Source: Ostrinia nubilalis | Taxonomy: Eukaryota > Arthropoda > Insecta > Lepidoptera > Crambidae | Length of the DNA: 64,000 nt | Assembly (NCBI RefSeq): GCF_963855985.1 | Contig: NC_087112.1 | Coordinates: forward strand, 64,501 to 128,500 | Reading direction: 5' to 3' | Part shown: positions 20,781 to 30,762 of the stretch, one piece after another | How positions within the stretch are numbered: position 1 is the stretch's first letter | How the letters are laid out: each line of letters begins with the position of its first letter | Program-made: the position numbers and the translations under genes | Notes under the pieces: model-generated | Told to the model about the DNA's origin: nothing | The model's database searches: none | The model's input: only the letters and a program-made list of their open reading frames with translations

Positions 20781-23700
20781 CTACGGTCGGTAGAAGTCTG
20801 GATACCTCACTATTCTGCCGCTGGAGGTCTGCCTGACATTTTCTTCATTGGCGTGTTGAATCTCGGCCTCTCTTGAATCCTGTGTTGCATATGCTGGCTT
20901 AAGTCTGTCTATAGAGACGTTCACCTCCTTTGTGTTGATGTCTAGAGTATAAAACTTTGGTTGTCTCTTGATCACTCTGAATGGACCAGCATATGGAGGC
21001 TCCAATGATGTTCTAAGGCGATCTTGCCGGACGAAAACATGCGAACTGGACTGAAGATCTCGTGGAATATAAAACGATGAAGTGGCATGCCATGAAGTTG
21101 GCCGAGGGGTGAGCTTGGCCATGTATGCGCGAAGCCGGGTTGCGTACTGCGTGACATCGGCAGTTTTGTAATCATCCCTCGGACTCAGGAACTGACCTGG
21201 GAGGCGAAGAGTTTCGCCATACACCAACTCAGCAGGGGATGATTGAAGATCCTCTTTAAAAGCGCTTCGCATGCCAAGTAAGACCAACGGAAGAGCTTCA
21301 TGCCACTGCGAAGGAGCATGGCACATGATCGCCGCCTTGAGTTGTCGATGTAGACGCTCGACGATGCCGTTCGCCGCAGGGTGGTAGGCGGTCGTGCGGA
21401 AGTGGTGCGCACCAACCATGGCAGCAAGGGCCTCGAAGAGGTGGCACTCAAATTGACGGCCGCGATCAGTGGTTATTCGCTCGGGACAGCCAAACCTGGC
21501 AATCCAACCCGACACGAGGGCGGCAGCGCAGCTCTCCGCAGTGATGTCCTGAAGTGGATATGCCTCAGGCCATCGGGTAAATCTGTCGATGACAGTAAGG
21601 CAGTACCTGAAATTAGAGGATGGAGGCAACGGCCCAATAATGTCGAGATGAATGTGAGTGAATCGTGAAGATGGTATGGGAAATGAAGAAAGTGGCGAAT
21701 GAGTATGACGTGATACTTTACTTTTTTGGCAGCTGATGCATTGCCTAGCCCACTCTCTACAATCTTTGCGAATCCCTGGCCAAACAAAGCGTTGAGAGAC
21801 CAGTCGCACCGTAGCTGAACTTCCGGGGTGATGAAGATTGTGCAGCATGTCAAAAACTTGTCTTCGGAAGTGAGGAGTGATAAATGGACGTGGAACAGTC
21901 ATAGAAGTGTCGCAGTAAACAGGTATGTCACTGTACGTGGTCGGTATCTTTTGAAGCTTGAGGGAAGAACCGTGAAGCAGCAGATCTTGCAGTTCAGGGT
22001 CATTCTCCTGAGACTGCGCAAGTTTCTGGTAATCCAAAGATAATGTGATTTCTTCAACTCGGGAGAGGGCATCAGCGACAACGTTTTCAGGGCCAGGAAT
22101 ATATCGAAGATCAGTAGTGAACTGCGCAATAAAATCCAAGTATCGAAATTGCCTAGGTGAGCACTTATCTTTGGCTTGAGAAAAGGCAAAGGTTAGCGGC
22201 TTGTGGTCTGTGAACACTGAAAACGTTCGGGCCTCAACCATGTGCCGAAAGTATTTGATTGCCTCGTATACAGCTAACAACTCACGGTCGTAAGGGCTAT
22301 ACTTTGTCTGCGAAGGACTTAGCTTGTGCGAGTAGAAAGCCAGAGGCTGCCAACCATTTCCAGAACGTTGCTGTAGAACTGCTCCAATAGCCGACTCTGA
22401 AGCGTCGGTCACTATTGCGAGATCAGCTGCAGGATTGGGATGAGCAAGGAGTGCGGCTTGAGAAAGTGAAGATTTGCAGTTCTTGAAAGCCTCTTGCAGC
22501 TCGGGTGTCCACTCGACAGGGTGTGCGCCTTTGACCTTCGGACCAGCGAGTAAGGCGTTCAACGGTGCTTGAAAACGAGCTGCATTGGGAATGAAGCGAC
22601 GGTAAAAATTCAACATTCCTAGAAAGCGTCGAAGTTCCTTCACAGTCTTAGGTGGTGAGAAATCCTGAATTGCTTTCACCTTAGTTTCAAGCGGTTTAGT
22701 GCCAGCAGCAGACACAGTGTAACCTAGGAATGTAACCTTGTCCTGTCCAAAAGTACACTTTTTGGTGTTCACCAAAACTCCATAACGCTTCAGACGCTCA
22801 AAAAGCTGACGCAGGTGGATTTTGTGCAGCTCTGCTGATGAGGAGAACACCAAAATGTCATCAATGTACCCATAGCAGAAATCTAGACCTAGAAGGACTT
22901 CATCCATAAATCGCTGAAAAGTCTGTGCAGCGTTTCTCAAACCAAAAGTCATAAACGGGAATTCGTACAGGCCGAAAGGTGTTGTGATTGCGGTTTTTGG
23001 AATATCGTCAGGATTTACAGGAAGTTGATTGTACGCTTTGACAAGGTCGATCGTAGAAAAGATGGTACAACCCGCAAGCTGGTATGAAAAATCGTGAATG
23101 TGGCGAATTGGATATCGGTCCGGGATTGTTCTTGAATTAAGCGCTCTGTAGTCTCCACACGGTCTCCAACCATCGTCCTTCTTCTTCACCAGATGTAGAG
23201 CTGATGACCAAGCGCTTTCAGACCGTCTAGCCACACCGCTAGCTACCATGTCCTCGTACTCTTTCTTTGCAATCTGCATACGAACAGGATCGAGACGGCG
23301 AGGTCTGCATGAAACAGGTGGGCCGGGAGTAGTTCTGATAAAGTGCAGCGTATTGTGTTTGGGAGGAGAATGAATTCCAGCAGGACGAGTGATCTCCGGA
23401 TACTCTGATAAAATCTGATGATATTCTGACTCGGAATTACTACCTGAAGGCACTTTGACAGAAGCGACGTCATCATTTCCAGACGAAAAAGCAGCTACCG
23501 AGAGCGATGTAACTCCGTCGACTAATCGCTTATTACGGCAATCGACAAGTAAGTTGTAGTAGCTAAGGAAGTCGACTCCGATAATGGGCTTGGAAACTTC
23601 GGCCACAATAAAATTCCATACAAAATCGCGTCGAAGCCCTAAGTTTAGCTGTAGTCTGATTGGACCGTACGTATGTATCACCGAATTATTTGCTGCAGCG

Positions 23701-23942
23701 AGGTCAAACGTCGTCTTAGTGCAGGGTGTCTTGACAAATGATCGTGGGAAAACACACAAGTCAGAACCAGTGTCCACTAGAAACTGCATTTTCGAAGCAT
23801 GATCAGTTACAAATAGACGGCCTGTAGCAGAAGGGCAGTCGTTGGCCGCTACTTGCGACCGCCCTGACAGTTTTCCGCCTTGAAACTGCAGGGCTGCTTG
23901 CACTTGTTTGCCTTGACGCCGTAATTGAAGTGATAAAAGCAA
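20781..23942 (-). CDS. pol: Gypsy pol polyprotein: protease, RT, RNase H, integrase
   Basis: An open frame of 1053 codons. In order it has an aspartic protease motif ([10 protein letters not shown], about residue 57), RT with the YIDDILVF active site (about residue 355), RNase H ([12 protein letters not shown], about 510), an integrase HHCC zinc domain (about 690-740) and a DDE core (HLDIIGP about 763, TTDRGRQFE about 823, NGIVERLHR about 861). No chromodomain was recognised after the integrase core. The frame overlaps gag by 94 bp in the -1 frame, so pol is probably made by ribosomal frameshifting as a Gag-Pol fusion. The Met at 23942 is only the first Met of this frame. I could not identify a canonical slippery heptamer. 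Nothing essential appears missing. Confidence 0.95.
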   Translation of the reverse strand: MLLSLQLRRQGKQVQAALQFQGGKLSGRSQVAANDCPSATGRLFVTDHASKMQFLVDTGSDLCVFPRSFVKTPCTKTTFDLAAANNSVIHTYGPIRLQLNLGLRRDFVWNFIVAEVSKPIIGVDFLSYYNLLVDCRNKRLVDGVTSLSVAAFSSGNDDVASVKVPSGSNSESEYHQILSEYPEITRPAGIHSPPKHNTLHFIRTTPGPPVSCRPRRLDPVRMQIAKKEYEDMVASGVARRSESAWSSALHLVKKKDDGWRPCGDYRALNSRTIPDRYPIRHIHDFSYQLAGCTIFSTIDLVKAYNQLPVNPDDIPKTAITTPFGLYEFPFMTFGLRNAAQTFQRFMDEVLLGLDFCYGYIDDILVFSSSAELHKIHLRQLFERLKRYGVLVNTKKCTFGQDKVTFLGYTVSAAGTKPLETKVKAIQDFSPPKTVKELRRFLGMLNFYRRFIPNAARFQAPLNALLAGPKVKGAHPVEWTPELQEAFKNCKSSLSQAALLAHPNPAADLAIVTDASESAIGAVLQQRSGNGWQPLAFYSHKLSPSQTKYSPYDRELLAVYEAIKYFRHMVEARTFSVFTDHKPLTFAFSQAKDKCSPRQFRYLDFIAQFTTDLRYIPGPENVVADALSRVEEITLSLDYQKLAQSQENDPELQDLLLHGSSLKLQKIPTTYSDIPVYCDTSMTVPRPFITPHFRRQVFDMLHNLHHPGSSATVRLVSQRFVWPGIRKDCREWARQCISCQKSKVSRHTHSPLSSFPIPSSRFTHIHLDIIGPLPPSSNFRYCLTVIDRFTRWPEAYPLQDITAESCAAALVSGWIARFGCPERITTDRGRQFECHLFEALAAMVGAHHFRTTAYHPAANGIVERLHRQLKAAIMCHAPSQWHEALPLVLLGMRSAFKEDLQSSPAELVYGETLRLPGQFLSPRDDYKTADVTQYATRLRAYMAKLTPRPTSWHATSSFYIPRDLQSSSHVFVRQDRLRTSLEPPYAGPFRVIKRQPKFYTLDINTKEVNVSIDRLKPAYATQDSREAEIQHANEENVRQTSSGRIVRYPDFYRP

Positions 23943-24661
23943 TGCGGGTGATCAGCAGGAGGTTGACGAGGTTTTGTTGATCTAGCACGAGATCGATCAC
24001 AGCATTTTATACAAGGTTCAGACGGAAACCTTTCCTTTGCATTGATTCTGCTCGCCAAGGAAGCAACTTGGTCAGCCAGGATGTCAACTTGCTGCCTCGT
24101 GTCATCGGACGACGAAGAAGTTGAAGCCGTAGCCGCTGAGGCGTTAGCCAGCTGAGGAGTTACAGGTGCAATCTCGAAGACTCTATCGGCCAACTCACCG
24201 AGTTTGTCCGCAGGAAGATCTATTTGCGACGCTATAGCTGTCTGGATATTTAGAGGTAATCTGCTAGACCACAAGGTAATGAGGAAATCCATGGGGACCG
24301 TAGGGCCAGCCAAGCTCCGCAGGTGACGCAAGAACTGCGAGGGCGTCCGATCACCGAGCTCCTCGTGCGTCAATAGTTGCTTATAGCGTTTCTCCGGTGT
24401 CGGTGAGAGGCGTTTAATAAGTTCCTGCTTAAGTTTACCATACTTATTTTCAGCCGGGGGGTCAGTTATGATGTCTCGTACCTCAATTGCAAACTGACGG
24501 TCAAGTTGAGAAACGAGGTAATAGAATTTCGTTTGATCGCTGCTAATACCAGACACGGCGAACTGTGCTTCTAGTTGCGCAAACCATAACGCAGGCTCTT
24601 CGGGCCAGAAGGGCGGTATGCGAATTCCGACTTTGAAAACTTCTTCCTTAGAGTCGTTCAT
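23849..24661 (-). CDS. gag: Gypsy gag protein
   Basis: A 270-codon frame starting [20 protein letters not shown]. The early [14 protein letters not shown] and later [20 protein letters not shown] segments are typical of capsid regions of Ty3/gypsy Gag in insects. The C-terminus has a Cys/His cluster ([18 protein letters not shown]), a nucleocapsid-type zinc motif that should bind element RNA. It precedes pol, which begins in its last 94 bp in the -1 frame. Translation start is set by the first ATG downstream of the LTR and primer-binding site. Confidence 0.9.
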   Translation of the reverse strand: MNDSKEEVFKVGIRIPPFWPEEPALWFAQLEAQFAVSGISSDQTKFYYLVSQLDRQFAIEVRDIITDPPAENKYGKLKQELIKRLSPTPEKRYKQLLTHEELGDRTPSQFLRHLRSLAGPTVPMDFLITLWSSRLPLNIQTAIASQIDLPADKLGELADRVFEIAPVTPQLANASAATASTSSSSDDTRQQVDILADQVASLASRINAKERFPSEPCIKCCDRSRARSTKPRQPPADHPHCFYHFNYGVKANKCKQPCSFKAENCQGGRK

Positions 24662-24810
24662 TTTGTAAAATAAAAATTATAAAAAATATTCACCGCTTGC
24701 AGCAAGCCCCAGCCTTAGGTAGCAACGTAGTAGATCGTGACGACGAGAAGTAAGCAGGTAAGTCTTCCACGTTGTCAGCAGACCGAAACTTTTTTCTTGC
24801 GTCTTCTTGT

Positions 24811-24824
24811 ATACGGGGTCACCA
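24811..24824 (-). promoter_or_regulatory. Primer-binding site of gypsy element
   Basis: On the minus strand TGGTGACCCCGTAT lies four bases after the 5' LTR. The TGG start is the complement of a tRNA CCA end. The tRNA was not identified. Confidence 0.7.
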
Positions 24825-24828
24825 ATAA

Positions 24829-25100
24829 TGTGGGAGACGAATCGAACGCCTCCTCACATTACTTTACCAGAAACAGAATTTAGACAAATCATAAGCAAAT
24901 ATATTTACAATTGACTATATTACAAAAACATAAAAGAAAATAAAATTAACAATCCGAATAAAATCAAAAGAGCAAATCGCAGTGAAGTGTCAAAGATGAC
25001 AATATAAAATCTTCTTTTTTATTGCCGGCCAGGAGCGCGCGGGACGGAGCGCCGCGGGCGGACCAATGAGTTTTCATTGTGGCGTACCTAGATCGCCACC
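24829..25100 (-). repeat. 5' LTR of gypsy element
   Basis: Matches 20487-20758 apart from the outermost base (C at 25100 where the other copy has A). It should hold the promoter for the element RNA. Confidence 0.9.
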
Positions 25101-25454
25101 AATCTACTATAACTCCACTATAAATCTACCTATAAGTACTATAAATCAAACGACTGATTTTTTTATTAAATCAGTATAACCAAGCTATGGCCTATAAAGC
25201 TTCGTCTATTTAAAGGTCAAGTAGCGCTTTCTAAATAAACATTTTATATTAATAAATGATGTTTTTAAAAATGATTTTTCTTCAATTATTTCACCTAAAA
25301 ATTTTTTAGCGTGACTGTACATTTTTTTATTTCAGTTATGATGTACGAGTGGTCCCAGTTGCCGGAAGAATATTATTTAATTTTTAAGGATCCGGCGACT
25401 GGGACCGCGGTCCCAGTTAATTGCGGTCCCAGTCACCGGAAGCCTCAATATGGC

Positions 25455-27898
25455 AACTTTAACTTTAAAACTTAGACAGTTTAATCAACAGTGTTTGTAA
25501 TGGGATATTCGTACCTACCTCTAGTACTTATTTTAATTAGCTGCTTAAAATATATCAAAACTTTATTTAACAGGCGCCCTTGTAGGCACCATGTAGCCGC
25601 GCCTTGAGAACATAAAGCCGGGGCCCGACGGCGGCGATTACTTCTATCCCGCGCGTAATCCTTCGAGTCATCCAATTACTTTAAAACTCCACCGCACATT
25701 GTTTAATTCGACAATATTTCTCCGTTTGTCCATCGAGTCGCGCTTGGCACAAAGTTAACTGTTGCACAGAAAAGTATTAATTTATCTTTTAAAAGGATAC
25801 GTGACTTATTATATCGTGGAAGTCCATTTACAATGTCGGTGATGCAATTTCTTCACGTCCGCAATTTACCGATAGCAAGTGGGAATTCAATAGAAACTTT
25901 CATACATGTTAACTACCTTTTATCTAAGATCCTTTGTTCTTTAAACTGTATTTATGCTTCTGACTACAAAGGCACGGACAATAGCGTCATAATACGTGAT
26001 TACGCCAACAGATTTTAGATTAAATTAGATCTTAAACTCTTTATTATTTCTGAAAACGATATGGCACAATTTAATAAAATAAAACCGATCGTTTATCATC
26101 ATTATTTCGCTACATTTTCTAGGGTTGTCTTTGGATACATTATAGTTTCTCTTTGGCGTAAGCGAACTACCGCTGTCGCTCGCGCCTCAGCCTCAGGCCG
26201 CGCCGCTGCCGCCACTCGTTGCGGCGCCGCAACTCAGCGAATTGCCGATAGCCGATAATTTACTTTAGCGATTCTTCCGTTCATTCATTCATTCGCTAAC
26301 AATAACGGAGATACGCCTCCGTTCCGCGTCGCCTCCCGGAATAACATGTTGGAGCAGTAGCGAGATGTTCCCGGTAAAAGCAAACAAATGAATTCTTTCC
26401 TTCGGGGAAAGTTGCTACGCAGTCAATGCTAAAGATACTGTTTATGTTTTCTTCTACTGATTTGATACTGAAAGATAGGCCGCTGGAAATAGTGCCTCTA
26501 CGCGTCCGTGAACTCGCAAAGTTCTTCGATGTAGGAAACCATTTCGGTGTCGTTACAAAAATATTTCAGTTTTTTTATTCAACTTATATTGTGGAAAATT
26601 ATTGGTTAACTGACTTTATTGATTTGAAGAAGGCAATAAAATACTATGGGATTGAAGTCGATTAATCATTTTGAACTGTTCTTTTCAGTGTGCCTCATTT
26701 CATTTTTAGACTAAATTACATACGAATCAGATTATAAATTGTTAAATATCCATCCTAAACCTTCATCTAATATCGCATCAAACTATTTCCAATTACACTA
26801 AGAATCTTCACCCATAATTATTTTCTGCATTCATTATAATTCACCTGTAAAATACAATATTAAGAGCCATTTTACATTTTCGTGCGAATTTCTAAGATTT
26901 TGGAAGCATGAATTTCTATCTTAAGCAACACCCAGAGATTATTTAATAACTGCGAAAGATAGGTCAATCCTTGGTGTTGACCATTAATGAAACGGATTTA
27001 CTAAAACTCTTTTGCTTAATTCACAGTGCCCCATCTCCCACAACCATTTTACGGAAAAATTGCCGCAGACTCATTTTCAAAGTCCTGTATCTATTATTTA
27101 TGCTCATATAATAAGTTTAAAAATATATAGTAATCGACGGACATACATTCTTGTAGTCCATTAATGAAATAGATTCTTGAATTTCATTACCATTATTGAA
27201 TAAAATCTAAAAATAATTTGGCAAATTTGAAGATTAACGTCACATTTTGATCGTGGTTTTTGGTTTAAAAACACAGCAATAATTGCAATAAAAGTATCCC
27301 AAAATAAAGAATATTCATTGTAGAATTGATTTCTACAGTTATTGTTTAAATATTAGTAACCACTTTGTCAAAATATTGATGTGAATATCAGTATAAATTA
27401 CAATGCGCAAGCCGACATCGATTAGTATGGCGCGAGCGCCCGTCAAGGCAGGACCTGTGTCATTTTTCCCGCCGTGACGTTTACGTGCGTTCGTGTCGTA
27501 AAGCGGTGATTTGTACGGCGACCAAATACATTTGATACTATGCCGAGAGGCTGTTTCGAGTTGGCCGGCCGAGCAGAAATTGAAATGATGAATTTTAATT
27601 TCTTTGACGGATCTGGGTGTAACTATGTATAATATGTAGGTACCATGTATTTAATTTAATAAATAAATTATAAAAAAGTATATCCATTATGCTAGCACCC
27701 TTAACACAAGCATATTGGTTTTTTTTTTTTTAATTTGGGCCTATTTAATTTCAGAGAGCATATTAGTTGCCTACTTTTGGACTAGATGGCGCTGTGAAAT
27801 TGCCCAAAGATTTGTTTATTTATTTATCCGCTTTGAGTTTTGTTTCGTGAAGAAGAAAAAGAAGCGTTGTGTTTCGAGAGGGAAGCTTTGTTGTTAAA
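25455..27898. other. Non-coding stretch with two GC-rich islands
   Basis: No genes recognised. 26140-26350 is GC-rich and contains a perfect 16-bp palindrome, GTTGCGGC|GCCGCAAC, at 26219-26234, followed by repeated GCCGATA. 27400-27560 is a second island (GGCGCGAGCGCCCGTC). Both could be regulatory. A frame at 26426-26665 (79 codons, +) has no recognised domain. Confidence 0.4.
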
Positions 27899-29286
27899 TC
27901 TATACTAATAAAAGAGGAAAGATATAATTGTTTTTTTTGAGGCAATAGGCTCCGAAAAAAAATTCTTTCACGATTTAGAATCCAAATTTTTTTCTATGTA
28001 GGCTATAAAATATTTTCAAAAACTTTAGTCCAAATTCTTTGATAAAATTCGACGTTTAATAAATAAATTAGATAACATATTAATACTTTTTTTTCTCAGT
28101 ACGATTTTAGTACTTGTTTTTCAGAAATTATACGATTTAACTAAACTTCTAAAGTGTTTATATTTTATGCATAATTTATTAACTTCTAAAATATACATAT
28201 ATCCTATTGATAGATGACGTGCTTCGTATTTTATTAAAATTATTACCTTACTAGGTTAAAAAGGTGTGGAATGTTATTTTGGAGATAACTTGGTTCCATA
28301 GAAATATAGAGAGATGCTAAGTAATGCGCTGAGTTCGAAACTCAGTGTCGTATTAGAAATTCACACACACAAAGAAATCAAATTATGTGCTCATTATCCA
28401 CTGCGGTATCAGTATTCAACGTGCGAATAATCTTTAGTACTATGCAAGCAATATACACTGTTTACATAATGACGTCGCTACTGTCATCATTGCTTTCACA
28501 AGCAATATGTTCCAATTTGTCCCTTGTCACATTTCCCTTTAGTTTCTGTGCTCTGTGCTTGTTTCTAAGTTGATATCAATGAAATATTCCTTAGTACTTT
28601 TGATTTTTTTTTTTTTTATTTTGACACGTGTTTGAAAAATCAAGGTCAGATTACAATAAAATAACAAGTGAAAACGTAACATTGCATTGCAACTCGCAAT
28701 TTCGCAATATTGATGAGGAGATTTCATTGGAAAGTCTGTATTCATTCCTAGGATTCCCCTAACACCATCAAATTCAAGAGAATTCAAGAGAGTGCAGTTT
28801 CCCATCTCATGCTTAGGAACCACGGTTTAAAATAGTGTGGTTGCATAGAGCCTGCAACGGGCAACCGCGTGCGCAGCTGCTCATACTGATTTTCGATACA
28901 AAAGCAAGTGTTGGCACCCTCACGAGTTTTAGCGGAGTTCCATATGGTAGCGGGAGTAGACTTAATGGAAATCTATGCTTCTCCGACGACCAGTTGTATG
29001 TGGAATACTCCAGAGTATGCGCACACAATAGCCTGGTAATTTTAGCACCTGAAGGAAAAACAAAAAAACATTGTTTACAAAGAAATCTGCGGCAGGTGTA
29101 GTGTTTTAATTTTGTTTTAGAAAGATCTCATAATTTTGTAAATATTCAAATATTTAAACATAATAATTTGTAGATTTTATATCAAAATATATAATCATTT
29201 AACAAAATTAATTTTCTTAGAATATTTTAATTCTATTAGAACCATTTTCCACTTCATCGCAGAAGAAGTCGCGGGCAAAAAGCTAA
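27899..29286 (+). mobile_element. Helitron with helicase C-terminus relic
   Basis: Starts TCTATACTAATAAAAGAGG after an A and ends GAAGTCGCGGGCAAAAAGCTAA before a T, which fits Helitron ends (CTRR). The length is 1388 bp. Near its 3' end it retains broken helicase coding (28770-29101), so it derives from an autonomous rolling-circle element with most of Rep-helicase deleted. Confidence 0.7.
28770..29101 (+). pseudogene. C-terminus of Helitron (Pif1-like) helicase, frameshifted
   Basis: Two pieces match the end of Helitron helicases. The first is FKRVQFPIS at about 28785-28812, like the FKRLQFPV block that precedes motif V. The second is GNLCFSDDQLYVEYSRVCAH followed by LVILAPEGKTKK in the frame ending 29101, like the family's CFSHGQLYVACSRV...NVVY end. 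The NKAQGQ-like block normally between them is lost and the frame changes. Ends at TAG. It supports the Helitron assignment of the surrounding termini. The match is from memory of the family. Confidence 0.65.
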
Positions 29287-29297
29287 TATGAAATATG

Positions 29298-29725
29298 TAG
29301 TATTGCCGCGGCTTCACCCGCTTGAAATTTAGTTTGTCACAGATCGTCATAAATTATAGCCTATACATTGTTATTCCGGTCGACGCCAGGGATGGATGAG
29401 TGTCGCTGTCGCTGGCGACAGGGTCTTCTGGTTTAGGGTTCCATGGCGTAGGTCTCAGGCAAAATGAAATCCACTCGTAGAAATTAATAAACTCAGTGTA
29501 TTCACGAAAATAATTACACACAGCACTAGAGTCGTATCCGAACTGACTGAACCAAAGGTCTTGCGATAGGAACGTCCGACCCAAGTGATAGTTGAACACA
29601 GACTGCCTAGTACTGCTGTACTGTACTGTAAAGTTTCATCAAAATCTGTTCAGTAGTTTTTGCGTGAAAGTGTAACAAACATCCAGACATCCACACAAAC
29701 TTTCGTATTTATAATATTAGTAAGA
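29298..29725 (-). mobile_element. Helitron in minus orientation with internal unique segment
   Basis: On the minus strand it starts TCTTACTAATATTATAAATA, runs through the CGCAAAAACTACTGAACAGA block typical of lepidopteran Helitrons, and ends near GGTGAAGCCGCGGCAA. The 3' terminus is imperfect. About 240 bp in the middle (29383-29625) does not belong to the usual non-coding core. It lies 11 bp from the previous Helitron. Confidence 0.65.
29383..29599 (-). pseudogene. Possible captured coding segment inside a Helitron
   Basis: The minus-strand frame MFNYHLGRTFLSQDLWFSQF continues open for 80 codons with balanced, non-repetitive composition (many Tyr, Phe, Trp, Pro). It occupies exactly the part of the Helitron that is absent from standard copies of this family. 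An AG-ended polypyrimidine-poor junction (TACTAGGCAG) lies just upstream. Helitrons are known to pick up gene fragments. I do not recognise the protein. It could instead be a chance frame. Confidence 0.35.
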
Positions 29726-30691
29726 CTAGTAAGAAGTAAGATAGTAAGATGAATTATTTTAGTTATTTGTTTACTTATAATAATATTTATTTATTTATTT
29801 CTTAGCTCTGTCTGATAATGGATCTGGAGGAGATGCAATGGCCACCTCCGTAACAAAACAATAGAACCCTATGGAGTTTGGGCTTGTGTGATTCGCCTTG
29901 ACGAATATTTCGTATCCAGGGTTCGATGATGGAGCTGTAAGGGGGCAGATTTTTTTTTCACTATGTGACTGTCTTTATTTTGTACTTAATATATATTTTA
30001 CATATTATACCTATTCGTGTTTCATTATGAATCGAAATATAAAAGACTTAATAAACTCTATTAAAAATTTAAATAAATTTATCAAGTTTGAATACCTCAT
30101 TCTACCTTAAAATTAATAACTTAAATCAAGTCTTAATACGGTCACGGCTCAAGATTTTTTTGTCCATTTCAGCGTTCTTTTTACTCTTTTGACGTTGCGT
30201 TGACAGCTTTTACCTAAATTCGCGCGGAATATTTTTGTGAAATGGCTCTTAAGTAGTTCTAAGAGGTTCTCGTTGGTGTATTCAAATTAAATGATATTTT
30301 TATACAAATTCAGTGCAGATTGAAATTTTCTCGGAAAGCTCGGGCGACAGTTGGATGTTACTTCATTAGCGGAGCGCGAGCGAGCGTTCGTTATCATTTA
30401 CATTCGCTCACGAGCGAGCGCGTCGCTGCGATCCCGCGCAATAGAGCGTGAACAAATGAAAAGCGAACATTAATTTAGTGATAATGCAGCTGGGGCTTCA
30501 CCTCGAGCGGTGCCTCACAACTATAAAGAGTTTTGTAATTTAGTGGTATTGAATACAGACGGGGCCATAGCCCAAATGTCTCTCTGTTATTTAATTACTT
30601 CATAACGTAACGATTAAAAGGCAAATTGAAAATATAATATTTTATTATGTAGGTACGTTACATCCCAAAAAGTAACAAAAAGCTCCCTAGG
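29726..30691. other. Non-coding, with GC-rich island at 30330-30480
   Basis: No gene recognised. The island contains repeated GAGCGAGCG on both strands (GCGAGCGAGCG and CGAGCGAGCGCG), a possible binding-site cluster. The rest is AT-rich. Confidence 0.4.
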
Positions 30692-30762
30692 GAAGGGCAT
30701 TGTGCTTTCTAAAGCACAATGCCCTTCAGTAGTAGTAAAACAGAATCTAGCATTCTGTTTTA
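30692..30762. repeat. Two adjacent perfect hairpins
   Basis: Arms of 17 bp (30692-30708 and 30711-30727; GAAGGGCATTGTGCTTT) are separated by only CT. Nine bases later, arms of 11 bp (30736-30746 and 30752-30762; TAAAACAGAAT) surround CTAGC. Outer AGCTC/GAGCT pieces flank both. The loops are too small for a standard microRNA precursor. Confidence 0.8.

Larger units (their letters stand above)
20487..25100 (-). mobile_element. Ty3/gypsy LTR retrotransposon, apparently complete
   Basis: Two 272-bp LTRs (20487-20758, 24829-25100) flank gag and pol on the minus strand. The element is bordered by AATC (20483-20486 and 25101-25104), a 4-bp target duplication. On the minus strand the LTR begins TGTGGCGATCTAGGTACGCC and ends CTCCCACA; the 5' copy has one changed terminal base. 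A primer-binding site, gag, overlapping pol and polypurine tract are all in the usual order. No env-like third frame is present. Both ORFs are open and the LTRs look the same by eye apart from that terminal base, so the copy is young and may still be active. Confidence 0.93.
20204..25446. mobile_element. TIR transposon with 8-bp target duplication, carrying a nested gypsy element
   Basis: The left end GAGGCTTCCTGCGACTGGGA matches the inverted right end (GAGGCTTCCGGTGACTGGGA). Both continue into CCGCAATTAACTGGGAC, giving imperfect inverted repeats of ~45 bp. Identical AATATGGC flanks lie at 20196-20203 and 25447-25454. Removing the gypsy element and its AATC duplication leaves about 625 bp of non-coding DNA, so this is a non-autonomous element. 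Eight-bp duplications are typical of hAT and P superfamilies, but the GAGGC terminus is not the usual form of either, so I leave the superfamily open. Confidence 0.8.

Noticed and set aside
21381..22189. Several frames on both strands within gypsy pol
   Set aside because: Shadows of the long pol frame, which alone shows conserved motifs.
30692..30727. microRNA precursor
   Set aside because: A 2-base loop and only 17-bp arms do not fit a Drosha/Dicer substrate.
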